The notes: generated by a model from the letters alone, not told the origin. A DNA stretch of 53,479 nucleotides from Mesobacillus boroniphilus JCM 21738 (GCF_000517385.1 NZ_BAUW01000017.1:1-53479); one strand, 5' to 3'. Positions 1 through 6,430 are shown, counted from the first letter of the stretch. A program made the numbers and translations.

Positions 1-131
1 GGACAACAAACAGAACTGAAGTTTATACACAAAAATAAGAAACCTATATGGTCTATGAATATATAAATAGCAAATAAATTTTAAAATCGGTTACTTCCTT
101 AGAGTTACAAAGCATCTGAGCGATAAAGTAG

Positions 132-151
132 GTGCATTTTAGGTTAATTAA
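132..151 (+). repeat. 20-bp direct repeat, copy 1
   Basis: GTGCATTTTAGGTTAATTAA here and GTGCATTCTAAGTTAATTAA at 244-263 match at 18 of 20 positions, 112 bp apart, in otherwise unstructured AT-rich DNA. They could be protein-binding sites (replication iterons, recombinase or repressor operators) of the mobile element. The function is inference. Confidence 0.5.
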
Positions 152-243
152 CAATTACAAGAAATGTGTATTGTATGTTAATCACAAGTTTATATTACTC
201 AACGTTTTGGAAGGATATAATCAATCATTATCCATAAAAAAAA

Positions 244-263
244 GTGCATTCTAAGTTAATTAA
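244..263 (+). repeat. 20-bp direct repeat, copy 2
   Basis: Second copy of the repeat at 132-151, in the same orientation, with two mismatches. It lies about 50 bp downstream of the 3' end of the minus-strand wHTH gene pair. Confidence 0.5.
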
Positions 264-299
264 ATTTTAGTTCCAATAAGGAATAAAAAAGGACTTGAT

Positions 300-329
300 A
301 AAAAAAAAAGCGATTTTTATTCGCTCTTT
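300..329 (-). terminator. Terminator of the wHTH gene pair
   Basis: On the minus strand GAGCGA-loop-TCGCTTTTTTTTT forms a short stem followed by a long T run. The stem starts within the last codons of the gene at 317-814. Confidence 0.65.
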
Positions 330-814
330 TTTGGCTTTCTACCACTATTTCTTTTGTTTCGCTTGTGCTGTGAAAACTGATACCGGATTACACTTCCATA
401 ATATTTATCATGCATGCTTTCGTAATCTTTCCGATATACGATATCAGGATGGATGGTAATAAGAACGCTTTTCCCCTGAATATCGCGTTTAATTACAGAC
501 AAGTCTTCTAAAATATTCAAGTGTTCGGTGAGTGTTTTAGGAGTTACATTAATGTAATAAGCAAAATCTTTTAATTTTATGTGCTCTAATTTCCCTTGTG
601 TTTCTATTAAATTTAAATTTTCAAATAAATTTTTAGATATGTCTGTACGAATATCTACATCGGGGTTCCATACAAAATAATAGGTTTGATAATGAAAGTA
701 CGGAATCATTTTATAAAAAGTCCCCAAAGCATTACCCAATGCTTTATTTTCCATTAACTGTTTTAATTTTTCTTGATACACTTGAGTAAACACCTCTTTT
801 ATCTTTTCCCCCAT
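317..814 (-). CDS. Winged-helix-like DNA-binding protein of the mobile element
   Basis: 165 aa. I do not recognise a named family. Residues of about 75-125 read as a winged helix: KLKDFAYYINVTPKTLTEHL, then a leucine-rich recognition region and a wing with LITIHPDIVYR. This arrangement resembles the DNA-binding core of Firmicute plasmid initiators such as RepL and MarR-like regulators. The C-terminus is basic (KRNKRNSGRKPKK). It starts 20 bp after the stop of the upstream minus-strand gene at 835-1314, so the two are probably co-transcribed. The ATG start has no clear ribosome site; a GTG a little inside with GAGGTG upstream is an alternative. A replication or regulatory role in the element is inference. 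Confidence 0.5.
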   Translation of the reverse strand: MGEKIKEVFTQVYQEKLKQLMENKALGNALGTFYKMIPYFHYQTYYFVWNPDVDIRTDISKNLFENLNLIETQGKLEHIKLKDFAYYINVTPKTLTEHLNILEDLSVIKRDIQGKSVLITIHPDIVYRKDYESMHDKYYGSVIRYQFSQHKRNKRNSGRKPKKSE

Positions 815-834
815 GATATGAAATTCTTTATTAA

Positions 835-1314
835 TTATATAAATTGTACTCCTCTTATCTTTAGGTTCTGTATCGTGTTTATCATTCTAAGGTATTTAAA
901 TCGTTTTAATAACGTCATCGCTCTTCGCTTTCCAACACACATTACTTTTGCAATTTCCTCGGAGGATAATGGTTTCCCATCCAAACCTACTAACTGACCT
1001 TTGCTTCTCATCGTAATTTTAGTGAGAAGTTTGAAATAGGCGGATGCTTCTTCTATTGTGATTTCTGAAATGATATTTCTAACCTTCTTGTTAATAAAAG
1101 CAACGAAAAATTCTTTCTTCTTTAAGCCTTTGTTTTTGTTGTGTCGTTTCCTTTCCTTTAATTCTTTAAATGCAGCATCAGACTTTTTACTACGTGGAAA
1201 TTCATCATCTCTTAGAATTCTATCTATGCGAACGTTTTTTCCTGTTGATTTATCAATATGTAATAGGTACCTTCCACATTCAGTTTTGACTAATATGATA
1301 TTCTCACCTTTCAC
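835..1314 (-). CDS. Basic helix-turn-helix protein, first gene of an element operon
   Basis: 159 aa, GTG start preceded by GGGGG at good distance. The N-terminal third is short strands and charged residues; the middle is very basic (KRHNKNKGLKKKEFF). The C-terminal part (about 100-155) looks like a winged helix: SSEEIAKVMCVGKRRAMTLL followed by a leucine/arginine-rich helix. It shares this general design with the gene directly downstream (317-814), and both end at one terminator. Probably a regulator or replication protein of the integrated element. No exact family is recognised. Confidence 0.5.
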   Translation of the reverse strand: MKGENIILVKTECGRYLLHIDKSTGKNVRIDRILRDDEFPRSKKSDAAFKELKERKRHNKNKGLKKKEFFVAFINKKVRNIISEITIEEASAYFKLLTKITMRSKGQLVGLDGKPLSSEEIAKVMCVGKRRAMTLLKRFKYLRMINTIQNLKIRGVQFI

Positions 1315-1459
1315 AGCGTTACCCCCTAAAATGAATAATAAAACAGAGAATCTGTCAGCCTATTTATATTACATATGAAAGGGCATTCACCTTGTTTTAC
1401 GTGAATATTTCGATATAATTGGTGAAGAATCTGTATATTTCATTTTGGGGGTTATAAAC

Positions 1460-1654
1460 TTGAATTGTAAATGTGGAGGTATATTAATAGTTATCGCTAT
1501 TGAAGAACCACCTTCCCATCTAACGAAAGCTGATAAATTATTATATAATCGCGTCTGTGATGTACAGTGCATGAAATGCGAGAACATTTTTTATTCGCAG
1601 CCATATGACGATGGAAGGATAATAAACTGCATTAGACCCACAAAAGAAATATAA
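1460..1654 (+). CDS. Small zinc-ribbon-like protein
   Basis: 64 aa with a TTG start at 1460, chosen because GGGGG lies 8 bases upstream; the open frame extends to 1445 but that TTG overlaps the ribosome site. It contains CKCGG at the very N-terminus and, about 30 residues later, a CDVQCMKC cluster, so four or five cysteines could hold one zinc. It stands alone on the plus strand between minus-strand genes and ends at its own strong terminator, which supports it being a real gene. Function unknown; transcriptional regulation or a nucleic-acid partner is only a guess. Confidence 0.5.
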   Translation: MNCKCGGILIVIAIEEPPSHLTKADKLLYNRVCDVQCMKCENIFYSQPYDDGRIINCIRPTKEI

Positions 1655-1670
1655 TGTGGGTCTTATTCTT
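1634..1670 (+). terminator. Terminator after the zinc-ribbon gene
   Basis: AGACCCACA and TGTGGGTCT form a perfect 9-bp stem around a 12-base loop, followed by TATTCTTATT. The stem begins inside the last codons of the gene at 1460-1654. Confidence 0.7.
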
Positions 1671-1686
1671 ATTGTAAACAAATCCC

Positions 1687-2109
1687 CTATTTAGCCTTTT
1701 TAATTTCTTGAATAAAGTCCACCAATTCATTAATCATCTTGGCAAATTTATCCTTTTTCAATTCATGCTCCCATATTCTCTTAATATTCCATTCTTTTGC
1801 TTTGTAATATTTGGTTGCTTCCTTATCTCTTCCTCCGTTCCGTTCGAGCTTTTTAATCCAATATTCCAAATTACTCTTTGGGAAATGCCCATGTACTTCA
1901 CAACCATGCCAGAAACAAGAATCAATAAATATAACTATCTTGTATTTTTTTATGCTTATATCAGGCTTTCCAAACAACGTCTTGTCATTTTTCTTATAAC
2001 GGACTCCTTTATTCCACAAAGCTTTGGTCACGTTATCTTCTAGTTTAGAACGGGACTTAATGGATTTCATCATACGGCTTCTTGTTTCTTCAGAAACGGT
2101 ATCTACCAC
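1687..2109 (-). CDS. Vsr-type DNA mismatch endonuclease
   Basis: 140 aa, the usual length of very-short-patch repair endonucleases. These nick DNA beside T:G mismatches that arise by deamination of 5-methylcytosine. The family signature is clear: TRSRMMKSIKSRSKLED at the N-terminus, then GKPDISIKKYKIVIFIDSCF with the catalytic Asp, then FWHGC and the zinc/active-site histidines, and a C-terminal NIKRIWEHEL. Classical Vsr acts beside a cytosine-5 methyltransferase, but no methylase gene lies in the visible part of this element. It may be to the left of the window, or the enzyme may work alone. The start is GTG with AAGGAG 11 bases upstream. High confidence in the family, low in the biological role. 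Confidence 0.85.
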   Translation of the reverse strand: MVDTVSEETRSRMMKSIKSRSKLEDNVTKALWNKGVRYKKNDKTLFGKPDISIKKYKIVIFIDSCFWHGCEVHGHFPKSNLEYWIKKLERNGGRDKEATKYYKAKEWNIKRIWEHELKKDKFAKMINELVDFIQEIKKAK

Positions 2110-2196
2110 GACGATAACAGCTCCTTTAAATCAACTGCTATATAATTTCCCTCTATGAGTCTCAAGAAACACAGTAATTTCCCTTCCATTAACAAA

Positions 2197-2224
2197 GGGC
2201 TAAGGAATACAGATTCCCTAGCCC
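2197..2224 (-). terminator. Possible terminator after the PD-(D/E)XK-like gene
   Basis: GGGCTA..GGAAT and ATTCC..TAGCCC make an imperfect hairpin 30 bp downstream of the minus-strand gene at 2253-2980. The T run after it is short (TTTG), so it may also be only an mRNA 3' hairpin. Confidence 0.4.
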
Positions 2225-2252
2225 AATACCAACTTTTTTATTTTCTCCCCAT

Positions 2253-2980
2253 TTAAGTTTTGTTATTCTGCTCCTCATTTTCTATTTGCCTCATACGATT
2301 GTTAAACAAAACCTCAAATGACAAATCTTCGTATTTATCCAGATTTTCCATTTCATTAATTATTTGCAGTGCAATTTCACGATAAGGAAAGTTATCCATT
2401 TGTCCATAACATTCATCAAGCCACATGTGAAAGTAGTCTAGGATATCCTTCAAACTCCCTTTAAATAAGTCATATCTCCCTACCGATTTAATTACACACA
2501 ATCGATAAGTCTCATTTAAATCTAGATTCTTCCCCTCATCCTGAGTCGCCCCAATTAAGCACCATATTGTCACATCGTGTTTATTTGCAAACTGCAGATA
2601 TGATTTTAGCTGCGTCAACTTAATTCCATTTAATGTTGTTTTCTCATCTATGAAAAGAAAATGACCGCAGAATGGAATAAATGTATCAATATCACCAACA
2701 TATAATGTCTCGCTCTCGCTATCTTCAGTTGGCGAACTATCCAGGTACCTTTTCATGCACTTATAAAACAGGTCAAGGTCCCATCTGTGTGAAAAAGCAT
2801 CAACATTTTGGATAGTCTTAGGAACCGGGATTTCTTTTGGGGAATACTCTCCAAATTTTGCTTCCAGCATTTCTGTAAACAAGCTTTTATCATTTCCCAA
2901 GTGTCCAGGAAGGAAAACAGTCTTCTCCGTTTGCTATCGCTAGGTAGTTTGTCTAATGCGTCAATCCCGAATTTTGTCAT
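2253..2980 (-). CDS. PD-(D/E)XK-like protein, broken by a frameshift
   Basis: About 242 aa if two frames are joined. The N-terminal frame starts with ATG at 2980 (GAGGTGG upstream): MTKFGIDALDKLPSDSKRRR then FSFLDTW. It runs out of register near 2890-2900, where a second frame continues as GNDKSLFTEMLEAKFGE to the end at 2253. That second frame alone has only a TTG start without a ribosome site. Residues after the join contain GDIDTFIPF and, about 12 residues later, FIDEKTTLNGIKLTQL, which fits the Asp...Glu-X-Lys core of PD-(D/E)XK nuclease folds. A nuclease or restriction-like role is inference from this motif and from the Vsr gene beside it. The frame break may be a sequencing indel. Confidence 0.45.
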
Positions 2981-3210
2981 TGCTTTTATTGTCCACCTCA
3001 AACTATTTTTATTTTTCCCCTTTTATCAAAATATGCGCTGCTATTTAGTTTATGAACCCATTATTCTACGAACTTTTTCATTTTTAGAAAAAAATTTCAA
3101 AACCTTTATCACATTTATTTTTGGTTTTCAATATAGAATCAGTCAAATCCACATTGTAGAATACTTATACTTCAAAGAACTGAAGGACAAAAAACGAGGG
3201 GGATACTTTA

Positions 3211-3396
3211 ATGTTGATACAAGATTTACCTGAATACATAACACCTTTACAACTCAAGGACTTCTTACGAATCGGTCAACGGCAAACTTATCAACTGATA
3301 AAAACAAACGACTTTCAAGCAATGAAGTTAGGAGAATACAACCTTTTCTCAAAAGAAAAATTCACGAATTGGTTAGAGGGAGGAATTTCCGGATGA
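3211..3396 (+). CDS. Excisionase-like HTH protein (first of a coupled pair)
   Basis: 61 aa, ATG with GAGGGGGA upstream. The sequence is a MerR/AlpA-type winged helix: ITPLQLKDFLRIGQRQTYQL, then DFQAMKLGEYNLFSKEKFTN, matching the excisionase/helix-turn-helix-17 pattern of small Xis proteins. Its TGA overlaps the ATG of the next gene (ATGA), so the two are translationally coupled, and the integrase follows 84 bp later. Such proteins bend DNA and steer integrase toward excision; this role is inferred from family and position. Confidence 0.7.
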   Translation: MLIQDLPEYITPLQLKDFLRIGQRQTYQLIKTNDFQAMKLGEYNLFSKEKFTNWLEGGISG

Positions 3397-3593
3397 AAAT
3401 TTCAAACCAAAGGTTGGATTCATTTCCAGATATCTTAACCGTGATGGAATTAAAAGAGATGCTAGGTATAGGTCGTGAACAGGCGTATGAACTTGTAAAA
3501 GCAAAAAATTTCCCTGTAAGGAGAATTGGCAGAAGAATCATCATATATAAGCCAAATCTAATCAAATGGCTGGAAAGCGATTCCGCGTCATAA
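3393..3593 (+). CDS. Excisionase-like HTH protein (second of a coupled pair)
   Basis: 66 aa. ATG at 3393 is chosen because GGGAGG lies about 9 bases upstream and it overlaps the stop of the previous gene. It is a paralogue in design: ILTVMELKEMLGIGREQAYE, then FPVRRIGRRIIIYKPNLIKW, the typical excisionase/AlpA winged helix ending in a Leu-x-x-Trp-Leu segment. Two tandem Xis-like genes before one integrase suggest either a heterodimer or a division between excision and transcription control (inference). Confidence 0.7.
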   Translation: MKISNQRLDSFPDILTVMELKEMLGIGREQAYELVKAKNFPVRRIGRRIIIYKPNLIKWLESDSAS

Positions 3594-3679
3594 TGTTTTT
3601 GGAAGATTTTAAGTCTTGTTGACATATAGGTGTTTGCGGCGTAATAAGAAAGAAGAATTTATATTTGGAGGGGATACAT

Positions 3680-4768
3680 ATGAATATTAAGAAACGGGGA
3701 GACAAATACACTTGTGTCATCGATGTTGGAACAGATGGGGAGAGAAAGCAAAAAAGAATAACAAAATCGACCAAAAAGGAAGTATTAGCAGCAATTCACG
3801 AGATTAAATCGCAAGTAAACAAAGGTTCCTTTATCGAACCTAGTAAAATGACTTTTACAGATATAACAAACAAATGGTTAGAGGAGAAAGAAAACGATTT
3901 AAGATACTCTACTCTTAAAACTTATAAGCAAGTTTTGAAATCAAACATATTACCTAAACTAGGTCATTTAAAGATATCCAAAATCACCCATGGAACATTA
4001 ACTTCATTTGTAACCCAAATGAATAAAGAATATAAAAAGAATTATGTCGCCAAACACATCGCCTTATTAAAAATGATATTTGAATATGCCTTATATCACA
4101 AACATATTGTTACCAACCCTACTATAAAAATAGTGAAAAAAGAAGAAAGAAAGACAGTTAATTCCGTTTGGTCCGAGGAAGAAGTGAAAAGTTTTTTAGA
4201 AGTAGCCAGAACTTATTCCTATTACCCAGCCTTCTTGATAGCAATATCTTGTGGATGTAGGAGAGGCGAAATCTTAGGAATGTCCTGGGATGCCATTGAC
4301 TTTGAAAATGGAAATATTTATATCACGCAAACTCTATCTAGTGATGGAAAACTACTTGAAGAGAAAGCAAAAACCGAGCAATCAATAAGGACCATTAAAG
4401 TTCCGTCAAACGTATTAGCAGAATTAAAGGTTTTGAAAGACGAATTTGAAGTCAAGAAAAACGTTTTAAAAGGGAATTACTTAAAATACAATCTAGTTGT
4501 CTCCTCTAAGGAAGGTACACCTATAAATCCAAGAAATATCGGGAGAAGTATGGACTCAATCATAAAAAAAGCAGGGGTACCCAGAATAACTTTCCATAGT
4601 TTGCGCCATGCACATGCTACGTTACTTATGCAAAAGGGAGTTAATATAAAAGTGGTTTCTGAGAGATTAGGGCATTCAAAAATACAAACAACTATGGATA
4701 TATATACGCATGTTCCTACTACTCTACAAGACGAAGCGGCAGAGATATTCGGAAATATAATTAAATGA
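3680..4768 (+). CDS. Tyrosine recombinase (integrase) of the tRNA-Val element
   Basis: 362 aa, ATG at 3680 with GGAGGGG 7 bases upstream; the TTG further up overlaps the ribosome site. Domain order: an N-terminal arm-binding segment (about 1-50), a SAM-like core-binding domain (about 60-145), and the catalytic domain. The active site is visible: Arg in SCGCRRGEILG (about 192), HSLRHAHATLL (about 305-315), the later His of RLGHS, and the nucleophile Tyr in DIYTHV (about 341). This is the Tn916/phage-type integrase family. It reads toward the tRNA-Val gene about 0.9 kb away, whose 3' end is the likely attachment site. It ends at a bidirectional terminator shared with the convergent LRAT-domain gene. 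Confidence 0.92.
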   Translation: MNIKKRGDKYTCVIDVGTDGERKQKRITKSTKKEVLAAIHEIKSQVNKGSFIEPSKMTFTDITNKWLEEKENDLRYSTLKTYKQVLKSNILPKLGHLKISKITHGTLTSFVTQMNKEYKKNYVAKHIALLKMIFEYALYHKHIVTNPTIKIVKKEERKTVNSVWSEEEVKSFLEVARTYSYYPAFLIAISCGCRRGEILGMSWDAIDFENGNIYITQTLSSDGKLLEEKAKTEQSIRTIKVPSNVLAELKVLKDEFEVKKNVLKGNYLKYNLVVSSKEGTPINPRNIGRSMDSIIKKAGVPRITFHSLRHAHATLLMQKGVNIKVVSERLGHSKIQTTMDIYTHVPTTLQDEAAEIFGNIIK

Positions 4769-4813
4769 AATATCAAAAAGGCAAACAGATGCTTTTTTAT
4801 CTCACCCAGCCAT

Positions 4814-4848
4814 AAAAAGGCATCCTTAGCGTAATAGGGTGCCTTTTT
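4814..4848. terminator. Bidirectional terminator between integrase and LRAT gene
   Basis: AAAAAGGCATCC and GGGTGCCTTTTT form a 12-bp stem (one wobble) with T runs on both strands. It serves the integrase from the left and the gene at 4865-5455 from the right. Confidence 0.8.
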
Positions 4849-4864
4849 AGTTTTAGATATTTCT

Positions 4865-5455
4865 TTAAATACCGTGGGTTGTTCTGCTACCACTTCTGCA
4901 CCAGTTAACAAAATGTTCACAGTTGTTAAAAATCAAGTTGTAATTTGCCTCACCAATTCTTGAGTAAGCTCTGGTAATTACGGATTCCTTAGAATGAGTG
5001 CGTACACTATTAATTACTCTTAATTCCCCACCTCTTCTGAATGATTCTAAACTATCAACCCTTACTTCACCATCTTGATAATGGATTACCTGATTATCGC
5101 CAAGGTAAATAGCATGGTGAGAATATCCAGGAATTCTTATTCCTCCTGTAACGCTCAAATGGTCAGCATACTCTAAGTCAGATTCACTTCTCAGTTCCTT
5201 CATATCTCTAAGAACCTTCGCCATGTCAGGAAATGTAGTAGGAGGCTTGGGACCTGATTTAACTACGTTACCAACCGTTTGCGCTAGTCTGTCGGCACCT
5301 TCAACCACTTTACCCATTGTAGGGTTATGTTCCTTTATTAAATCCTTCATGTCTGTTCTAAACTCTTTCCCGACCTCTTTCACTCCTGATACCAGTTCTT
5401 TGTTAGCTTCATGCATTTCTTCTAGGAACCATTTAACATTTTTGAAGAACTCCAT
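4865..5455 (-). CDS. LRAT-domain (NlpC/P60-like) protein, element cargo
   Basis: 196 aa, ATG with AAAGGA 8 bases upstream. Residues 1-90 are charged and helical, probably a coiled or amphipathic region (WFLEEMHEANKELVSGVKEV and following). The C-terminal half is a lecithin:retinol acyltransferase-type domain of the circularly permuted papain-like fold: GGIRIPGYSHHAIYLGD with the catalytic His, VIHYQDG, and NLIFNNCEHFVNWCRSG with the catalytic Cys in the NCEHF box. Bacterial LRAT proteins are thiol hydrolases or acyltransferases acting on lipids or peptides; the substrate is unknown. No signal peptide, so cytosolic. It sits between the integrase and the attachment tRNA, a common site for accessory or defence cargo. 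Fold confident, function open. Confidence 0.75.
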   Translation of the reverse strand: MEFFKNVKWFLEEMHEANKELVSGVKEVGKEFRTDMKDLIKEHNPTMGKVVEGADRLAQTVGNVVKSGPKPPTTFPDMAKVLRDMKELRSESDLEYADHLSVTGGIRIPGYSHHAIYLGDNQVIHYQDGEVRVDSLESFRRGGELRVINSVRTHSKESVITRAYSRIGEANYNLIFNNCEHFVNWCRSGSRTTHGI

Positions 5456-5603
5456 TTCAATTATCCTTTCCTGATTAATAATACCTATTTTCCATTATAT
5501 GGTATTAACCTTTACAAAAAAAAGATTTTTTGACTTAAGTGGATAATTAATTTTAAAACTATAGCCTTTTAGCCAACATTCTTGTGAAAAGAAAGTAGGA
5601 GAG

Positions 5604-5624
5604 AATGTGACCAAAATGTGACCA
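5604..5624 (+). repeat. Two 10-bp direct repeats near the attachment tRNA
   Basis: AATGTGACCA occurs at 5604-5613 and 5615-5624, an 11-bp period, i.e. one helical turn. Position and spacing, 80 bp inside the tRNA-Val 3' end, fit arm-type sites for integrase or excisionase. Binding is inference. Confidence 0.5.
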
Positions 5625-5663
5625 TACGAACCATTCAAAAGCTAAATTAAAACAAAATGAATC

Positions 5664-5701
5664 AAAAAAAGAAGAATCCTTATTATATAAGGATTCTTCT
5701 T
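5664..5701 (-). terminator. Terminator of tRNA-Val
   Basis: AGAAGAATCCTTAT and ATAAGGATTCTTCT form a long perfect stem directly after the tRNA 3' end on the minus strand, followed by a run of seven T residues. Confidence 0.85.
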
Positions 5702-5704
5702 GTA

Positions 5705-5777
5705 TGATTCCTACTGGGTTCGAACCAGCGACCTCTACCCTGTCAAGGTAGCGCTCTCCCAGCTGAGCTAAGGAATC
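5705..5777 (-). tRNA. tRNA-Val (GAC anticodon)
   Basis: The minus strand folds into a canonical 73-nt cloverleaf. The acceptor stem is GATTCCT/AGGAATC, the D arm contains AGCTCAGCTGGGAGAGC, the anticodon stem is CTACC/GGTAG with loop TTGACAG (anticodon GAC, Val), and the T arm contains GGTTCGAACC. The discriminator is A and CCA is not encoded. Its 3' end faces the integrase element, as expected for a tRNA used as attB by a tyrosine recombinase. The gene remains whole, so the element carries or restores the 3' half. Confidence 0.95.
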
Positions 5778-5816
5778 GTTATCGTGTTTGTCCTGTTTTT
5801 AACGAGGACATTTATT

Positions 5817-5845
5817 AATATATACTGGAATAATGGTAATGTCAA
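5817..5845 (-). promoter_or_regulatory. Promoter of tRNA-Val
   Basis: On the minus strand TTGACA (5840-5845) and TATATT (5817-5822) are separated by exactly 17 bases, about 40 bp upstream of the tRNA. This is a near-consensus sigma-A promoter. Confidence 0.75.
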
Positions 5846-5890
5846 TATAATTTTTTCACAAATACCCTAATCTATAAATTCTTAATTGCC

Positions 5891-6037
5891 TCAAGTACAC
5901 TTGAAAAGAAATTCTTCATTATCTCTCCGCTCGGTAAACCAGCAATGAAAGGTTTCATGCCAATAGCCCGCTTTATGAACTTCCTTCCTCGTTTCCGTTC
6001 CTATCCAGTTCCCTTGAGTATCAAATACCTTACTCAT
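5891..6037 (-). pseudogene. Remnant of a Nudix hydrolase gene
   Basis: 48 codons: [20 protein letters not shown], then [14 protein letters not shown] and an early stop after FLFKCT. This matches the N-terminus of Nudix enzymes of the isopentenyl-diphosphate-isomerase-like type (D..GN.IG...R.EVH..G.WH.TFHCW). The Nudix box (GX5EX7REUXEEXGU) that should follow is absent, since the sequence downstream is closed in all frames. ATG at 6037 has AGGAGG upstream. It lies just outside the tRNA, so it may have decayed after insertion of neighbouring DNA. Function lost. Confidence 0.65.
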
Positions 6038-6089
6038 TCTCCATAATCTCACCTCCTTCTAAATTATACCATATACCTTAGTAATTTTA

Positions 6090-6140
6090 CGAACTAATGT
6101 TCTGAAAATATTGAATAAAGAACTAATGTTCGGTTATAAT
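6090..6140 (+). promoter_or_regulatory. Promoter with two LexA (DinR) SOS boxes
   Basis: CGAACTAATGTTCT (6090-6103) and GAACTAATGTTC (6120-6131) both match the Bacillus LexA operator GAAC-N4-GTTC. The second lies exactly between a -35 (TTGAAT, 6111-6116) and a -10 (TATAAT, 6135-6140) spaced 18 bases apart. A bound repressor would therefore block RNA polymerase. The gene driven starts at 6171. SOS control is inference from the sites, but the arrangement is strong. Confidence 0.8.
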
Positions 6141-6170
6141 AAGGATAGAACATATAAGGAGTGGAAACAC

Positions 6171-6392
6171 ATGAATACCCTTCTTGAAAAATCACTTAAT
6201 GAAAACCTTCCTGTTGAGATGATCTATCTGGCTGCAAATAACCAGATTACCCAGCGGAGGATTATTGTAAAAGAATTGCATGAACGTTATTTTAAAGCAT
6301 TTTGTTTCCTCAGGAAGGCAGACCGCCTTTTCAAAAAAGATAACATTCTTTCTGTTATGCCCGAAAGATCCAAACTGCTTAAATCAAGCTAA
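6171..6392 (+). CDS. Small WYL/YolD-neighbour-like protein under LexA control
   Basis: 73 aa; ATG at 6171 with AAGGAG 9 bases upstream, rather than the upstream start at 6111 that lies in the promoter. The sequence (EMIYLAANNQITQRRIIVKE then YFKAFCFLRKADRLFKKDNI and LSVMPE) reads like a minimal WYL-type beta-sheet domain, with IYL/FKAF..R..R.F....I motifs. In other Bacillaceae such short proteins occur near DNA-repair or YolD/UvrX genes. Here it stands alone after two LexA boxes, so it is probably induced by DNA damage. Its ligand and role are unknown. Confidence 0.65.
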   Translation: MNTLLEKSLNENLPVEMIYLAANNQITQRRIIVKELHERYFKAFCFLRKADRLFKKDNILSVMPERSKLLKSS

Positions 6393-6430
6393 AAAAAGAA
6401 GCCCTTTAGTAAGGACTCCTTTTATATTTA

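Larger units (their letters stand above)
1..316. other. AT-rich non-coding stretch at the left edge
   Basis: No convincing gene is seen in this AT-rich stretch. It holds two near-identical 20-bp direct repeats (132-151 and 244-263, listed separately) and, at its end, the terminator of the minus-strand gene at 317-814. No copy of the tRNA-Val 3' end, which would mark the far end of the integrated element, is visible here, so that end probably lies outside the window. Confidence 0.5.

Noticed and set aside
1-316. Left attachment site of the element
   Set aside because: No copy of the tRNA-Val 3' end was found by eye, so the left boundary is not claimed inside the window.
6393-6430. Terminator between the SOS gene and the TRAP permease
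   Set aside because: AAGCCCTT/AAGGACTCC pairs with two mismatches and is too weak to assert.
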